DNA of 64,000 bases from Diprion similis (taxonomy: Eukaryota; Arthropoda; Insecta; Hymenoptera; Diprionidae), in the NCBI RefSeq assembly GCF_021155765.1, contig NC_060110.1, positions 23,644,001 through 23,708,000 of the forward strand, in the 5' to 3' direction. Both the position numbers and the translations under genes were made by a program. Below the pieces are notes generated by a model. That model saw only the letters and a list, made by a program, of their open reading frames with translations. It made no database searches and was not told where the DNA came from. Below, one piece after another: positions 23,601 to 35,559 of this stretch; within the stretch, counting starts at the first letter, position 1, and each line of letters opens with the position of its first letter.

Positions 23601-24703
23601 CCGAATCTAGTTCGGATGTTAGAACACAAGATAATCACATCCTGCGATTTTTCCACCCACTATTAGGTGTTATAAGTTTCCGAATGCATGAGGCTGGAGT
23701 TAGTAACGTTAGCCCAACGAAACATTGGAGGAAAATATTACTATTTTTTTACTAGTTTTACGAAACGTGAACCATTACAATGATGTTACTAACTTCAGCC
23801 TCATTCGAATTCGTGATAAATTGTGTTAAAATTTGAAGATAAAATTCAGAAGTATTTACTCCAAATTCGGTACAACCTTAAATACCAAAAAAAGCTTCTG
23901 TCTGGTAGTCGTTTATACCCCAATTCCGTTAAGGACGTACTATACTTAAATAGGAAACAAATCGAATAAATCACGAGATCGAAGTTAGTAAAGTTATGGT
24001 AACCAAACACGACAAAAAAAAGTTTATAATTTTCCAACTTTGAATGACTAAAAAATTTGAGCAGGTTTTTCTTGATCATGATCTATCTAATTTCGTACAA
24101 TCCTAAAGAGTGATCTTAATGAAACATCCTTATCCTGAAACGTCGCTAGCTTTAATCCGATTGAAAAAAGGAAACTCTGGTGGCGTGATGGGAATGTCGA
24201 ATCGGCTCGCTCACCTCACACTGTTCGCAAGCGACGGTTGCCTCCCGCGGGTCAGCCTCACACATCTGACACTGAAGCCTGACGTTCCTGGCCTCTTGGT
24301 ACTTGTCAACGATGTGTTGCATGGCCCTGTACTTGGGTAAATTGTGTGCGCCACCCTCGTCAAAGTAGACCATCTTCTGGCATACGGGGCATGCTAGACA
24401 GAGGGTGCCCCCGGAGGGCGGAAAGCCGCCGTTCCCCGGCGTGCCGACGTAGCTTCCGGGTCGCGAGGAGGTCGAGGTACTGCTGCAAACAACCCCCGAG
24501 TCGGTCTCCGATAGTATCGACAGCTTGTCGGCCTCCTGATCGGGCCCGTTTCCTGCGGGATCGGGGGGGCAACATTCCGGCTGTGAATCGGGGGGGGCCT
24601 GAAGGCCCACGGCACAAGAGAGGCAGAGCGCGTGCCAGCAGGGCAGGAGTACAGGCTCGGAGAAAAGTTCCTTACACGAGGGGCACCGCAGCTCGTCCTC
24701 CAT
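20611..24703 (-). CDS. Trim9: E3 ubiquitin ligase TRIM9, N-terminal exons (partial)
   Basis: TRIM9 is a RING E3 ligase of neurons that acts with the netrin receptor (DCC/Frazzled) in axon branching. Two exons are visible: 24703-24215 (163 codons, starting MEDELRCPSCKELF) and 20892-20611 (94 codons), joined in phase 0 as ACEQCE|VLYCDSC. Residues 1-45 hold the first RING cysteines (CPSC, then LLPCWHALCLSC). A Gly/Ser/Pro-rich insertion precedes the closing CPVCQ pair near residue 117, the split RING typical of TRIM9/TRIM67. B-box 1 starts at CQMCEADPREATVACEQCE and finishes in exon 2 (CRESCHPNRGPLAAHNL). B-box 2 is CADHPTEMVCLYCAMCK through DRHSAHPHDVLPL. The coiled coil, COS, FN3 and SPRY parts must follow to the left and were not found. 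Intron 1 is 3.3 kb. Exon 1 is far more GC-rich than its surroundings. The RING/B-box order makes TRIM9 (the single insect member) much more likely than another TRIM. Confidence 0.92.
20940..21260. repeat. GATTAATCG palindrome cluster with inverted-repeat structure, in Trim9 intron 1
   Basis: It starts with a perfect hairpin, CGACGGTC-TTACC-GACCGTCG (about 20959-20979). From 21009 it contains over a dozen GATTAATC, GATTGATC and ATCGATT units. The block around 21049-21101 is an imperfect reverse complement of 21151-21206: CGACGATTTTGGTTAATCG pairs with CGATTAATCAAAATCGTCG. It resembles the 5.3-5.7 kb copy. It may be a small inverted-repeat element or a decayed foldback. Confidence 0.55.
23690..23802. 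mobile_element. short MITE-like element with TGAGGCTGAAGTTAGTAAC ends
   Basis: The left end TGAGGCTGGAGTTAGTAACG and the right end (read on the other strand) TGAGGCTGAAGTTAGTAACA form terminal inverted repeats around about 75 bases of AT-rich sequence. It lies in Trim9 intron 1. A single related end (GAAGTTAGTAAAGTTA) sits at about 23983, and a relative lies in CAMKMT intron 1. It has no coding capacity. Confidence 0.6.
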
Positions 24704-25092
24704 GCCGAGCGTCGGAACCGTAAGGTCTCAAGTCCTCGGCTCGGCGCCGATCGGTGTTTAAGGATCGGTTCACCTCTCGAACCGGCGCATCACACGACAC
24801 CTTATCACAATATCATCTCCCCGTGGATCCACTGAACTGAAAAACTTCTCGCCGGTATATTAACGAGCCGCAAGTCGGTTTTTTGTAACAATTCGATAAA
24901 ATAGGTACGGCACTCTGGTGTTACTTGTCAAATTTCCGGCGCGAATTTCACTCCGGTCCGGGTTCCTCGTCCAATTAAGACCGCACTTGCACTCCTCGGA
25001 CGAATACGGAACGAACGCACAGTGGTGCATACAAGAAAGGCGTCAAGCTGGCCCGAACGACAGGCTGCCTCTGGGTTGACTGACTCCCAGTT
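24704..25092. promoter_or_regulatory. probable Trim9 5' UTR/promoter region
   Basis: GC-richer, CpG-containing sequence immediately upstream (minus strand) of the Trim9 start codon. No TATA box was obvious. It also separates Trim9 from the hypothetical same-strand exon ending at 25093, and no AATAAA follows that exon here, which weakens the idea that 25093 is a true gene end. Confidence 0.3.
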
Positions 25093-25440
25093 CTAGAACT
25101 GAACGGCGCTGCGCAGACGGTCCACGCACGGATTACTCTCAGGGCCGTAGAAAGGGGGTTTTTCGACTTGTGAACGTTCCTTGGGGGCGCCCTCGATGAC
25201 GTGACGATTGTTGCTTGTGTCTTTCGTATGAAAACCGGGCCACTTCATGCCCTTGGGATCATTGTTGTTATGGTAATAGGTGTTCTTATACGATTGAAAG
25301 TCGAGGGTGTTAAGACAAATCGGCTTACTTGAACTAAAAAACCACCGTTCCTCGGTGTATCTACGAAAATAGCTTGTAAACACGGGTCTCCCAGTTCCAT
25401 AGGCCTTTTCCATTCCGAGATCATTTATTATGCTCCAGGT
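25093..25440 (-). CDS. hypothetical protein, possible terminal exon
   Basis: I do not recognise this one. On the minus strand, a TTTGTTTTCATAG acceptor just above 25440 is followed by 115 open codons ending at a TAG at 25093. The translation is protein-like (AVTWSIINDLGMEKAYGTGR, PVFTSYFRRYTEERW, PPFYGPESNPCVDRL): rich in Tyr, Asn and Pro, soluble, with no signal or membrane segment. The GC content and codon choice toward the C-terminus look coding. Internal donors (TCAA|GTAAGC, ATCC|GTGCGT) mean that it could be an internal exon. A partner exon may lie at 26341-26670 on the same strand, but no junction is convincing. It could also be a first or middle exon of another transcript. Confidence 0.38.
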   Translation of the reverse strand, partial: TWSIINDLGMEKAYGTGRPVFTSYFRRYTEERWFFSSSKPICLNTLDFQSYKNTYYHNNNDPKGMKWPGFHTKDTSNNRHVIEGAPKERSQVEKPPFYGPESNPCVDRLRSAVQF

Positions 25441-28033
25441 CACAGCTCTATGAAAACAAACGTATAGTCGGGACGATTATAAAACGTAGAATTAACCATT
25501 TCTTGGACTCGATATTATTCCAAGTGTTTTAACGGTATTAAAGGAGTGATTGTAATCGGGGGTATAAACGAATATTCCAAACGTTGAAACTACGCCGAAC
25601 GATCAAAGAGTCTTTGGAGCAATAAGCAAAACTGCATTCTTCACGGATTTACGATCGGAGGTGAATGCAGTAAAAAGTATAAGCTGTAGAAACTACTAGA
25701 TAATATAATCAACGTACAAATAAAGAAGATATAACTATATACTTTATGAGTTGTTGGCTCGTCTTGTACGATTTCCTGCACCATTTACAGATATGGGTTT
25801 TCTTTTTTAAGCGATAAGGAGACACTTTTACTGTTGCTACACCTGTGAAAATATGTTACAAAAAAATAGCTACACCTTTGCAGGTATCCGATTAATTTGC
25901 AGTGATACTATTTGCATCAGCCCGATTACCTACTATCGGTTGAACACACTTACTCAAGCGTCGATTAATTTTTGTGTACTAAAGTGGAAAATCAATCATT
26001 CAGCGGTTTGTGTTGGTTCAAACCATTGTCGATCCATTGGTAAAACCGAAAGATAAGCAGCCCCTCGTGTTTACTTGAGATTATCCAGCGAGGCAAAATA
26101 CACAGTTGTGAAATATGTCGATATAATAGCGGTGGAGACAGTTCCGGAATACAAGACGTATCATCTACCTAGGTTGAAAATTATTTTAAAGCTTATAAAT
26201 AGAATAAAAATTGAACAATAGCGCAGATAAAAAGCGCTGAAAGTTATACACTATTATAAAATAGGACAGCATGTCAACTTTCCTATTATATACTGTACTG
26301 CACCAGGTAGTTCATATTTTACGATCTTGTATCACCGTACCTAATCTTCCGTAGCGTCGTTCTTTTTCTTCTCCTGGGTACAGCGCTTGTAGCCCTGAAC
26401 CATTGTCCGGCACCGTTCTTTGTTGTCGTTTTTTAAACAACATACCCGCCCAGGTATATAGGTACAAACTTCGTTACGTCGAAAGTCGAACGTCGAGCTG
26501 CATTGGACGGAGAGTGGAATCCGCTTCCAAGGGCCAGGGAGGGGATGAAGGATCCAGCTGCATGATGAACCTATGGAAGCATTGAGTCTCGTCCTCATCG
26601 GGGCCTGATCAAGCCTGCAAGTCCCCGACAAACATAATTCTGCAGTGATTGCTTCTGCTTCGGTTAACAATCCTGAAAAGCTTCAAATTTTCATAGTCCA
26701 TGAACCGTCTGTCGGTCTGTGATTCCCTGTGCTAGTCCTTATCGATTGCAAGTATATTTAACCATATGAGTCGATATTACCGCAAGAGTACGAGGCTTAA
26801 AACTGAAACGTAAAAGTGATATCAAAGGTGCTTAACTACAACTAGACATAGGTGAGGCAGAACGTAGAGTTCAGCGGGTAAAGGATTCTAAATTTGAATT
26901 TCAATTACGTTCGAATCGACGCGGTGATTTGAACATCAGCAGATTGAACCGCCTCGATTAATCACTTGTGAGTTTTGCAATTGGTGTTCATTAATCCTCA
27001 GTCTATATTCTAACTAGAACAAGCGTATTTTCTTGCGTAATAGGCAATGACGAAATTTTGCAAGCTCGCGATAGTGAAGAACACTCGCCAACAAGTCTCG
27101 TTCGAACAGCTTCGCCGTCGTGATGTTTGAAGAACGGTGGCGCCACTTTCCGGTGTCAGTAATCGAGATGACAGGCACCGTCGCAGCAACAGCCTCGCAC
27201 GCATCGACACGACGTCATTAATGAACACTGGTGACGAATTGCCGGATTTTTTTGCACGTCAGATATTTTAAAACAGCCAGAGAGGGGGAAATTCTTTGAT
27301 CAGAATCTCTACTAGGTACCAGTCGGTAGTGTCGATATGACAGTCTGACGCAAAAGTGCTTGGCAGGTATTTGCGTGCCAAAACGTAGAGCCCAGTACAG
27401 TTTCACGTGTCGTTGAAAAACTGCGTGAAATTTCTGCAGCAAACGCATGCGTTATACGCTCTCGACCATCGCGCTAATTGCCTAACAAGTTCTTCGCACC
27501 GGTACTGCTGCCTTGACCTTCGCATATCATTGTGGGAACCCACATTATTCGTTTATTCGTTAGATAGCCGTTCGCCACCTGTGCGGACGCGCCTTGTACT
27601 AATCAAAATCGCAGTGACAATTCCTCGATCAAAATTATATTTCGGTTTTCACTTAGACACTGTCGATTCTTTAATAAAAATCGAACCCTGCCTTGTGGGG
27701 TTTGAACTTGAGGACGGACATTTTCGTCAATGTATCAAAGAGCTACGAAGGTTGAAGCGTCGACGAGAGGCTAATATTACACCGCTTGAGGAAAAGTCGT
27801 GGGTGTCACGTGGATGAAACCCTTATCTGCAGATATACTGGAGTAGGTAGACATAAAAATCGATAAGAGAAGAATATTTCCTCGTCAACGTGGATCGGTC
27901 GCGTATCTGTTAAATGATCTGAGTGTAGTATTTCGACACTGCTGAATGAGCCAACAAGCCCTGAGATATTTCCTCTCTTTCGTAACATTCAATTGCAGTC
28001 ATTCGCGCGCAGAAAATAAATCCCACGATAAAA
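25441..28033. other. region without a secure gene; candidate minus-strand coding at 26341-26670; L2HGDH promoter at the right
   Basis: Minus strand 26670-26341 is open and ends in a charged, Cys-containing tail (NDNKERCRTMVQGYKRCTQE) with CX9C spacing, suggestive of a CHCH-type mitochondrial protein but not demonstrable. Minus strand 27228-27010 could encode an arginine-rich leader (MRARLLLRRCLSSRLL), again unsupported by splice sites. Open plus-strand sequence at 27407-27817 lacks an ATG. The last hundred bases before 28034 should contain the L2HGDH transcription start. No TATA box was recognised. Confidence 0.35.
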
Positions 28034-30163
28034 ATGTCTGCGAGCCTCCTAGTACGTTTGTCGGTTCGAAAACCGGCCAGAAAATTGGCTAAATTATACT
28101 CCACCAGCGGAACCAGGTTAGTATTAAATTATGGATGATATTACAGTGAATATTTAATCTTCCACAATAATGTTTACGAAGCCGATAGGCAGTGGACTAT
28201 TCGTATAATTTCAAATACGTTAGAATTCGGTTTGAAATTGAAGAGAATTGAAAAGTCCGTTAAATCGCCTGACCGCGATGTGGTTTAAATTCGATAATAA
28301 CAGTATTTTTCCCAGTCTATTTGCCTGTTTTTTATTCGGGATAATTATCACATCCTCATTCAAGCATAATAAGGAAACATTAAGCCGATAATTTGTCGCA
28401 ATAGATATTGTCTAGCCACATTTTCGCATTCTAAATTTGAACGACAAATCGAATGATTTGAATTTTAGCTTGGAGCATCCTGACACATTCGATTTGGTGA
28501 TAGTGGGCGGAGGCATCGTGGGGTGTGCAACGGGAAGAGAAATGCTGATAAGACATCCAGCAATGAAAATAGCGATTGTCGAGAAAGAGAAGGACCTAGC
28601 GATGCACCAGACTGGGCATAACAGTGGCGTGGTGCATGCCGGTATATATTACGCCCCGGGAAGTTTGAAGGTACGCGGTAATAAGAGGGAAATTAAGGCG
28701 GGACGTAAGCTACAAACACATTGCTTTACAATACAAGACGATTCACCATACCTTGATTTCCAACAGGCCAAACTCTGCGTCGAGGGTGCAAAATTGTCGT
28801 ACGATTACTTCGACAAACATAACGTCCCGTACAAAAAGGTGGGAAAGCTTATTGTCGCCAAGGATGCAAAAGAGGCGATCAGAATCGACGAACTCTTTGA
28901 TCGCGGGACGAAAAACAACGTCCCGGATCTCGAAGTCGTTGGAAAAAATCGTATAAAAGATTTTGAAACGAACATTCAGGTGAGGGGATATTCCGATGAA
29001 TCTAGGTGCTCGCACCACTTGCATTCAATTCGATTAATTCGAAACGTTTTAGGGCGAGAAAGCGCTCTGGTCACCATGGACCGGTATCGTGGACTGGGGT
29101 GCGGTCTGCAAGGTATTCGGTGAGGAGTTCAAAAAAATGGGGGGTGAAGTATTCCTCAATTCCGAGGTGACAGGGTTCACCGAAATGATAGAGTCCAAAG
29201 GCACACGTGGTAAACTGATGCCGATGGTCGTCCATACTAGGAATAACAAGGTATGCATTGGTCGTTGCATCCTCAGGTTCCGGAATGCTTACTTCTTTCA
29301 GTTGCATTTCACGCAGTCTTGAGCTTACATGATTAATTTAAAATTTACAGTACATTCCGACGAGGTTTGTTTTGACTTGTGCCGGATTGCATTCAGATCG
29401 CGTTGCGAAATTGACAGGATGCGACGTGAATCCCAGGATTGTTCCATTCCGAGGGGAGTACTTCAGGATGTCGGACACGACCAAGTCCCTCATCACAACG
29501 AACGTTTATCCAGTACCAGACGCCCGGTTTCCATTTTTGGGTGTCCACTTTACACCCAGAATGTCCGGGGATGTGTGGATAGGACCAAATGCTGTCTTAG
29601 CGTTATCCAGAGAAGGCTACAGGTGCGTAATCAGGCACGAAATGTTGAATTTACGATGAGAAATCGGTTGACTATCGTAACGTACCGCAATTTTTTAGTT
29701 GGACACAAGTAAACTTGAGAGACTGTATCGAGATGGCCACATTCCCAGGCCTGTATAAGCTTTGCTCCAAGTATGCGCTTCCAGGAGCTCTGGAGATGAT
29801 TAAATCCATATTCCCCTCACTGACTGTCAAGGACTTGCAGAAAACTCTCCCTGGAATCACTAGGAAGGATATATTGAGGTGCGTATACCTGTGTAAACTG
29901 TAGTGGATAGCTTCTGAAATTTTACAAAATCTTGACAAAGCCATGTGCAAGTACAATCCATCTATAGGGACAAGGCTGGAGTCCGAGCACAGGCTTTGAA
30001 TGATAAGGGGGAGCTGGTGGATGACTTTGTCTTTGACGGAGGCGAGGGTAGCATTGGAAGCAGAGTAATTCACTGTCGTAATGCTCCTTCACCAGCGGCG
30101 ACAAGCAGTATGGCGATAGCAAAGTACATTTCAGACAAGCTCGAAAACGATTTCAAGTTATGA
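28034..30163 (+). CDS. L2HGDH: L-2-hydroxyglutarate dehydrogenase, mitochondrial
   Basis: FAD-dependent enzyme that oxidises L-2-hydroxyglutarate to 2-oxoglutarate in mitochondria, a metabolite-repair reaction. Six exons fit in frame: 28034-28116, 28469-28979, 29053-29250, 29351-29622, 29699-29878 and 29941-30163, giving 488 residues (human about 463). Exon 1 encodes an Arg/Lys/Ser leader ([17 protein letters not shown]), a mitochondrial targeting peptide. The FAD-binding Rossmann motif [16 protein letters not shown] begins exon 2, followed by the family signature [16 protein letters not shown]. Exon 3 has [16 protein letters not shown]. The C-terminus carries [11 protein letters not shown], also typical. 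All five introns are short (352, 73, 100, 76 and 62 bases), have GT..AG ends, and their phases agree. The start is chosen by the leader and by splice phase AG|C. The gene converges on PGAP2, with 668 bases between the stops. Confidence 0.95.
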
Positions 30164-30831
30164 AGAAAATGTTTGAAGATAGGACTCCTGGTCTTATCCT
30201 AGTTTTCTAATAATTGTCTATAATTTTTTCTACTTGGCATGATATACGCGCATCGAAAGAGAAAATAATTCTTTGCCAAAGAATCTCACCAGAACCTGAG
30301 TCTCTGAGTCTTAACTGAGAAAACGTGAAATGTTGCATTCGGGACCTAAGACTTACTCAAAACCAAAACGATTGTTGAAGTAAAATCCATCTATTTATCA
30401 TCAGTGATGATAATAACAATATAAATCGTGAAACCTCACCAGTGATCAAGGGACTTATTTACAGTATAATACAATAAATAGTATAAGTATTTGTACACGT
30501 ATATACCTATCCTAGCTTTGGGAATAACAACTTAGTTATAGCTGGCTTCGAGATGCTGTTTTGTAGAATCTCAAAGTGCCATCCGTATTTAACGTTATAC
30601 ATAATACAGTACAATAAAATATCGATAAATATGGTATTATGAAAAATGTCCGGGAATTTTCACGAAAAACTGGACATTACATGGCAGATTCTAATAAGAT
30701 TAGAAGATATATAAAAATACGTACAAAAAGGAATCTGTACATTTAATGTCCAAACCTGCGTGAGAATCTCGATATCTCTACATAAATGTACAATATATGT
30801 ATATAAATAAATGTTACGATCATATGGATAA
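30164..30831. other. shared 3' region between L2HGDH and PGAP2
   Basis: Convergent 3' ends. AATAAATAGTATAAG near 30473 and AATAAAATATCG near 30613 are candidate polyadenylation signals for L2HGDH on the plus strand. For PGAP2, read on the minus strand, the candidates lie in the same AT-rich stretch. No gene. Confidence 0.45.
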
Positions 30832-31881
30832 TCAGATTATTCTCAGACCCTTTAAAGATATTAAAAATTTCCTTCCTGCGAAATCCCAAGCCGCAGTCAT
30901 GTGAAATCCCATGTTGGTCAGAACAACCATATACTCTGACATGGCAAAGAGGGAGTACACTAAAAAATTGTATAAGAAAGATTAGGTTGTAAAGTTGTTT
31001 TGAATTTAGCATAGACTTCAGAACAATTGTGATATTTCTCACCGTTCGCCTCGCAGTATTTATTATGCCTATAGAAAAAATAGCACGCCAATAGTATCGA
31101 AGACACGTTAGCGAACAGCATACGCCATTTCCATTTGAATGAACTTGCCTCAACTGCATCTTTAGCCGGGCTTCTACAACTCCTCGTTATCATGCACGAC
31201 AAGCTCATGTGCAACAAAGACATTATCAAGAAGGTGATGAACGATAACTTGTGAAGAGCTGTAAAAAATGATTTAGTGTTAAATTTTGCTTCCTGAACAA
31301 TCTTATATCAGCTCTCTATGTTTATTCTGTAATTCACATTCACTTTAAGGAGTGTAAATGATATTACGCACCATAATTGTCGTGCGAGGACCAAAAACTT
31401 AGAGTAACCAGAGCAGTGTTTTCGATCGCATAAGCGGCCAGAGCTATGCGAGAAACAAACTGCGCCCACTTATATACCGTTTCCTTATAGTGTCGATAGT
31501 ACATGATCAGAACGAGTACCCTGGTGTGTGCTTGGATGGCAATTGCCGCCTTCCAGACGTCGCTTTGAGGCTTGTAGTGCCCGATGGCAGCGGAAATTGA
31601 TGGCAGAAAATTGTACACCTAAAAATAATATACTAATGATTATAAGTTAGATTAAATGATGAGGTTAACAACAATGGTGAACTCGGTACCTCGCAATGTG
31701 TGAAATTAGCTTCTTTGAAATTATACAGTATAGACCAGCAGACACAGAAGACAAAACCTAAGAACGGCAGGGAGACGGTAAACCAGGCGATCCTCGAAAA
31801 AGGTATGAGCAAACGTAACCTCGTAGATGTTTCGCTGACGAGGGGAATGTATTCGGAACCAAATCTGGATAAGTTCTCCAT
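30832..31881 (-). CDS. PGAP2: post-GPI attachment to proteins factor 2 (PGAP2)
   Basis: Golgi/ER membrane protein needed for fatty-acid remodelling of GPI-anchored proteins (Frag1/DRAM/Sfk1 superfamily). Four exons fit: 31881-31690, 31618-31372, 31258-31043 and 30959-30832, with phases 0, 1 and 1, giving 260 residues (human about 254). Start ATG is at 31881 ([18 protein letters not shown]). A first membrane segment ([18 protein letters not shown]) leads to the family-specific [23 protein letters not shown]. Later landmarks are [42 protein letters not shown] and [20 protein letters not shown], which mirror vertebrate PGAP2 in order. Several hydrophobic helices are evident. The introns are 71, 113 and 83 bases. 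Nothing looks broken. The family assignment rests on these motifs and not on an alignment. Confidence 0.93.
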
Positions 31882-33752
31882 GGCGTTCAATGAATTCTAA
31901 GTGATTATCTCCACCCTATGGCACTTGATGTTTTTTTCTCTATTTAATTTACTGTACAATTGAGGTTAACTTGTGATTAGAGCTGACAACCATTTGCGGC
32001 TAGTAAAAAAAGTTCGAAGAGGCATCTTTTCTTCGGTACACATATTAAACTATCTAATCAGCTGTACATCGGCACTCTCACTATGCACTTCGGGTATATA
32101 TTTTCTAAACTAATCACAGCTTTCGAACTCATTATCTCTACTGTCATCGATTCGATGTCATCGTCGATTGTTAGCAATTGTCTGCTTTTAGTTGCCGTCT
32201 CGTTGATCGATTACTCGATGCGAAGTGTTCCAACTAAGAAAAACAAAATACACCAAAATTTCCCTAAAATTTCCTAGATTCTCCAACATTTTCCCAACAT
32301 AATTGACAGAAAAGGGGCGTTTTTGATTGAGGTATCAATTAATTCTGTAACAAGAACTATACATTTTCATTTTCGTTGCATCAAACAGGGATTTCAAGCC
32401 TTTACAATCCACTTAATAATTCAGGGGATTTTTATATGCCTTAGTTGGCTATGCTGTACAAAGACGATGGACTGGACTGTGAAGTTAGCGCCAGATTATG
32501 CGAAAGGGGTGTCTGCTGTGTTTAGTTCCTAAGTGAGGTTATGTTTCACAGTGACGAAGAAACGTAGATGAACAAAATAAATATAATTTTTATTATTAAA
32601 GACTGATAAAGTTACGAGCCGACGATTTCGAAACGGGATAAATATCGCCAACATTGACTATGTGAGTAATTTGTTTTATTTTACACGGAATCATTTGCTC
32701 CAAAAGTCGTACATACTTAGTTGCAATTTTGTATTGAATATGCATTGAGCATAGATCTATAAGACTTTTTACAACACACCGCTAATAATTCCTCCCAAAA
32801 CAATATCGTTCGATCTTGAACATTGCGTGTGACTATCTTGTTGATGAGACGAATACATGAGTATAATGTGCCAGCTGGTAAATCCATACGTCAAAATCGT
32901 ATTTTATTTGATTTTTCTTCTACGGTTTTTAAACACGAGTCTGGCTACTTTACACAAGCACTCAACTCAGGGTATCTTATACACAAAGCACTTATAGTTA
33001 GATAACAGTGTTTACAGAGCCTCGTGACGTGGGTGCCTTGTCAGGTAATTTACAGCCGGTATTACCGTTTCGAATATCGTTAAAAAATTTTGTTATTAAT
33101 TCAATCCCTCCCCCATTACAGGAAAATTAATAGTAAGTTCCTCGTAAGCGTAAAAATCCCATTTTTTTACTCTTACAAAATTTAAGTTTTATCTTGATGG
33201 TACAAAAACACTTGAAAATTAAAAACGAAGAATTTAATCTGAGAACGATAATACTTAAACTGAAATTAACGAATAAACATAAATTTATTAAAAAAGGTAA
33301 AAATGACACAGCGTGCAAATATTGTACTTTGGGATATTTTTAATCCGAGGTACGACACTCAGCTGCGGTTGCATATATATAATACATAATATCGTACGAT
33401 ACAAAGGTATTATAAAGTGTGCGTATGTCCTCATGTGTGTCATCTGTATAGATAATTGTAACTTATTTGTGACACAATTTTCGTCTTCCCAAGGTTTTTC
33501 TCAGTTCTCTGTCATTCCACATACATTAGTTACTGTACATATATATTCTCTGCGTATATGTATAGGTATGTACTCGCGACGACGACGTTATTGTTGGCCA
33601 ACGTTACCACTCGGCTTCTCGATTAGACGCAATGCGTCTGTTCAAGTTGCCAGAAACACCGCAGTACCGTAGTCAAGTCGTTTAGAGATACATGTACGTA
33701 CCTACCTCGATACATGGATGGGTGCCCGTAATCCACTCCGTGACTTTACATT

Positions 33753-33796
<44 letters not shown>

Positions 33797-35559
33797 GTAC
33801 AAGTTGTAACACACGGTCAGCCGACGAGTCGCACTACCGTCAATTCAATTCCCCTTCTTCGGCATTGTCATCCCCCATTTTACGTCGCACCCCGAGGAAA
33901 ATAAAATAAATACAATCATATCTGCCGGGTAGTTGAGAGGAGCAAATATACCTTGTAGATACACGCCCTCGCCGCGTCTTTCCGCAGTGCGAGATTAAAT
34001 CTGGACACTTGCGAAAAGAGCGGTCCACCCTCGTCAGAGATTTTTGTTCCTTTACGAGTAGGTGAAATCATCTTTCTGTTCCCGACTTTTGCCAGATTCT
34101 TTGCAGGACCTCATTTCAGTAGGGTTTTACTATGTTTGTACGCATTTTTTTTGTCTTCGATGATTAATTTTATTCATCGGTGAATTCGAACTAGTTCAAC
34201 GTCTGACAAATTTTTGAAATATTTCCTTAAGTATATAAAATAAGGGAAAGGGTTTTGGGAATACTGCTTATTTTAAACTAATTGGCATTTTAGATAATCG
34301 GAAACGAGATTAGAACCTAGCAAGACAATTATCTTTTTTAGCATGATCAATGTATCAACTTAACCGAACAGCTTCGAATTCATTGAACTTATAAATTCTC
34401 TGCAATTATTCATGGGTATACAATGAAATTTTACTCGTGGAATTCGCCAAAATATTCTTCCTTCACTTTGGAATTATTTACAATTTATCTATCCGTTGTT
34501 CAACTAAGTAAACATTTTATTCGGTTGAATAAATTTCAATCTTCGTCGCCTTTAGATCTACCGTTAGGTATAATATCAATACCCAAGAAATCTTCTCAAG
34601 CGTTAAGTAATCGCAGCGTATTTTCAACTAAACAGTTCAGTTGGTTTAAAGCACTCACAAAATTAATTCAGCTCGTCGTAAATTTCTTCAACTGATCAAT
34701 CAACGAGTTTAGACCCTTTATACGTAGAATATGTTACCTCGTGTGAATTCAGTGAAAGTGAAAAATTTGTAGCAAAAAAATATCTCTCGAAAAAAAGTCA
34801 ACATTTGTTATGATTTCAAAAAAATCGAGGCGACCATTTTAGCGACAATATAATTTACAAACTGATCGTTGGAGAACGATGCAACGATTTGCAGCAGCAA
34901 AAATTTCGCACCAAACGGAGGTGTTGAAATATCAAGAGATTTGGAAAGCTCATTCGAAAGTCATAAAAGTTTATAAATACCGCACGTTGTTTTGTTCTCT
35001 ATGTTTTTTCTTTTTTTCTTCTTTTTACTTAGACAAGAAAACGTCCTCTTTCTGTGACTCAACGATATAACGATTTTTGAATGCGACACAAACTTGCAAA
35101 CTAGCTTTCCAAGTGTGACATAAAATTTGAACGCAGATTATGACCCGAAATTATTGCTTATACGTTTTCTGTAACTTTAGTCAAGTTTCTCACGTCCGAA
35201 GGAAATATAAAAGACAATATAAATCGAGTTGAACATATGTATACATACAACAAAGAGTTTCGAAGAATTTGAAGCTTTCATAAAACTAAAGTTTATATAA
35301 TCAGTTAAAATATTTGAGAATATAAATTCAATCGAAACATCTCTTCTTTTTCTCAGTATAAAATTACTCAATGATAACCCCCTTCACCCTGTTAAGCAAG
35401 AGTTTTGCCCCCGCCTATTCTGCGAAACCTCTGCAGCCTCCGAAATCGCTGTAGACGTGCGCGAGTCCCTAATATTTTGCAGTTCACGGCGTGCGTCGCC
35501 GTCGCCGATTGAAGAGGGTAGGAGTAACGAGAAAAAACGATGATGAGGAGGAGGGAGAA
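31882..35559. other. intergenic stretch, no supported gene
   Basis: AT-rich. The only protein-like fragment is at 32844-32915 on the plus strand (see findings). Open stretches at 33313-33672, 34423-34695 and 34879-35070 lack coding character or splice context. It contains one TA microsatellite. Confidence 0.5.
33759..33795. repeat. (AT)n microsatellite
   Basis: About 37 bases of AT dinucleotides between ACATTATACATAC and CGTACAAG. Confidence 0.95.

Noticed and set aside
27407-27817. 136-codon plus-strand frame upstream of L2HGDH
   Set aside because: No ATG start near its beginning and no recognisable domain; probably promoter-side chance frame.
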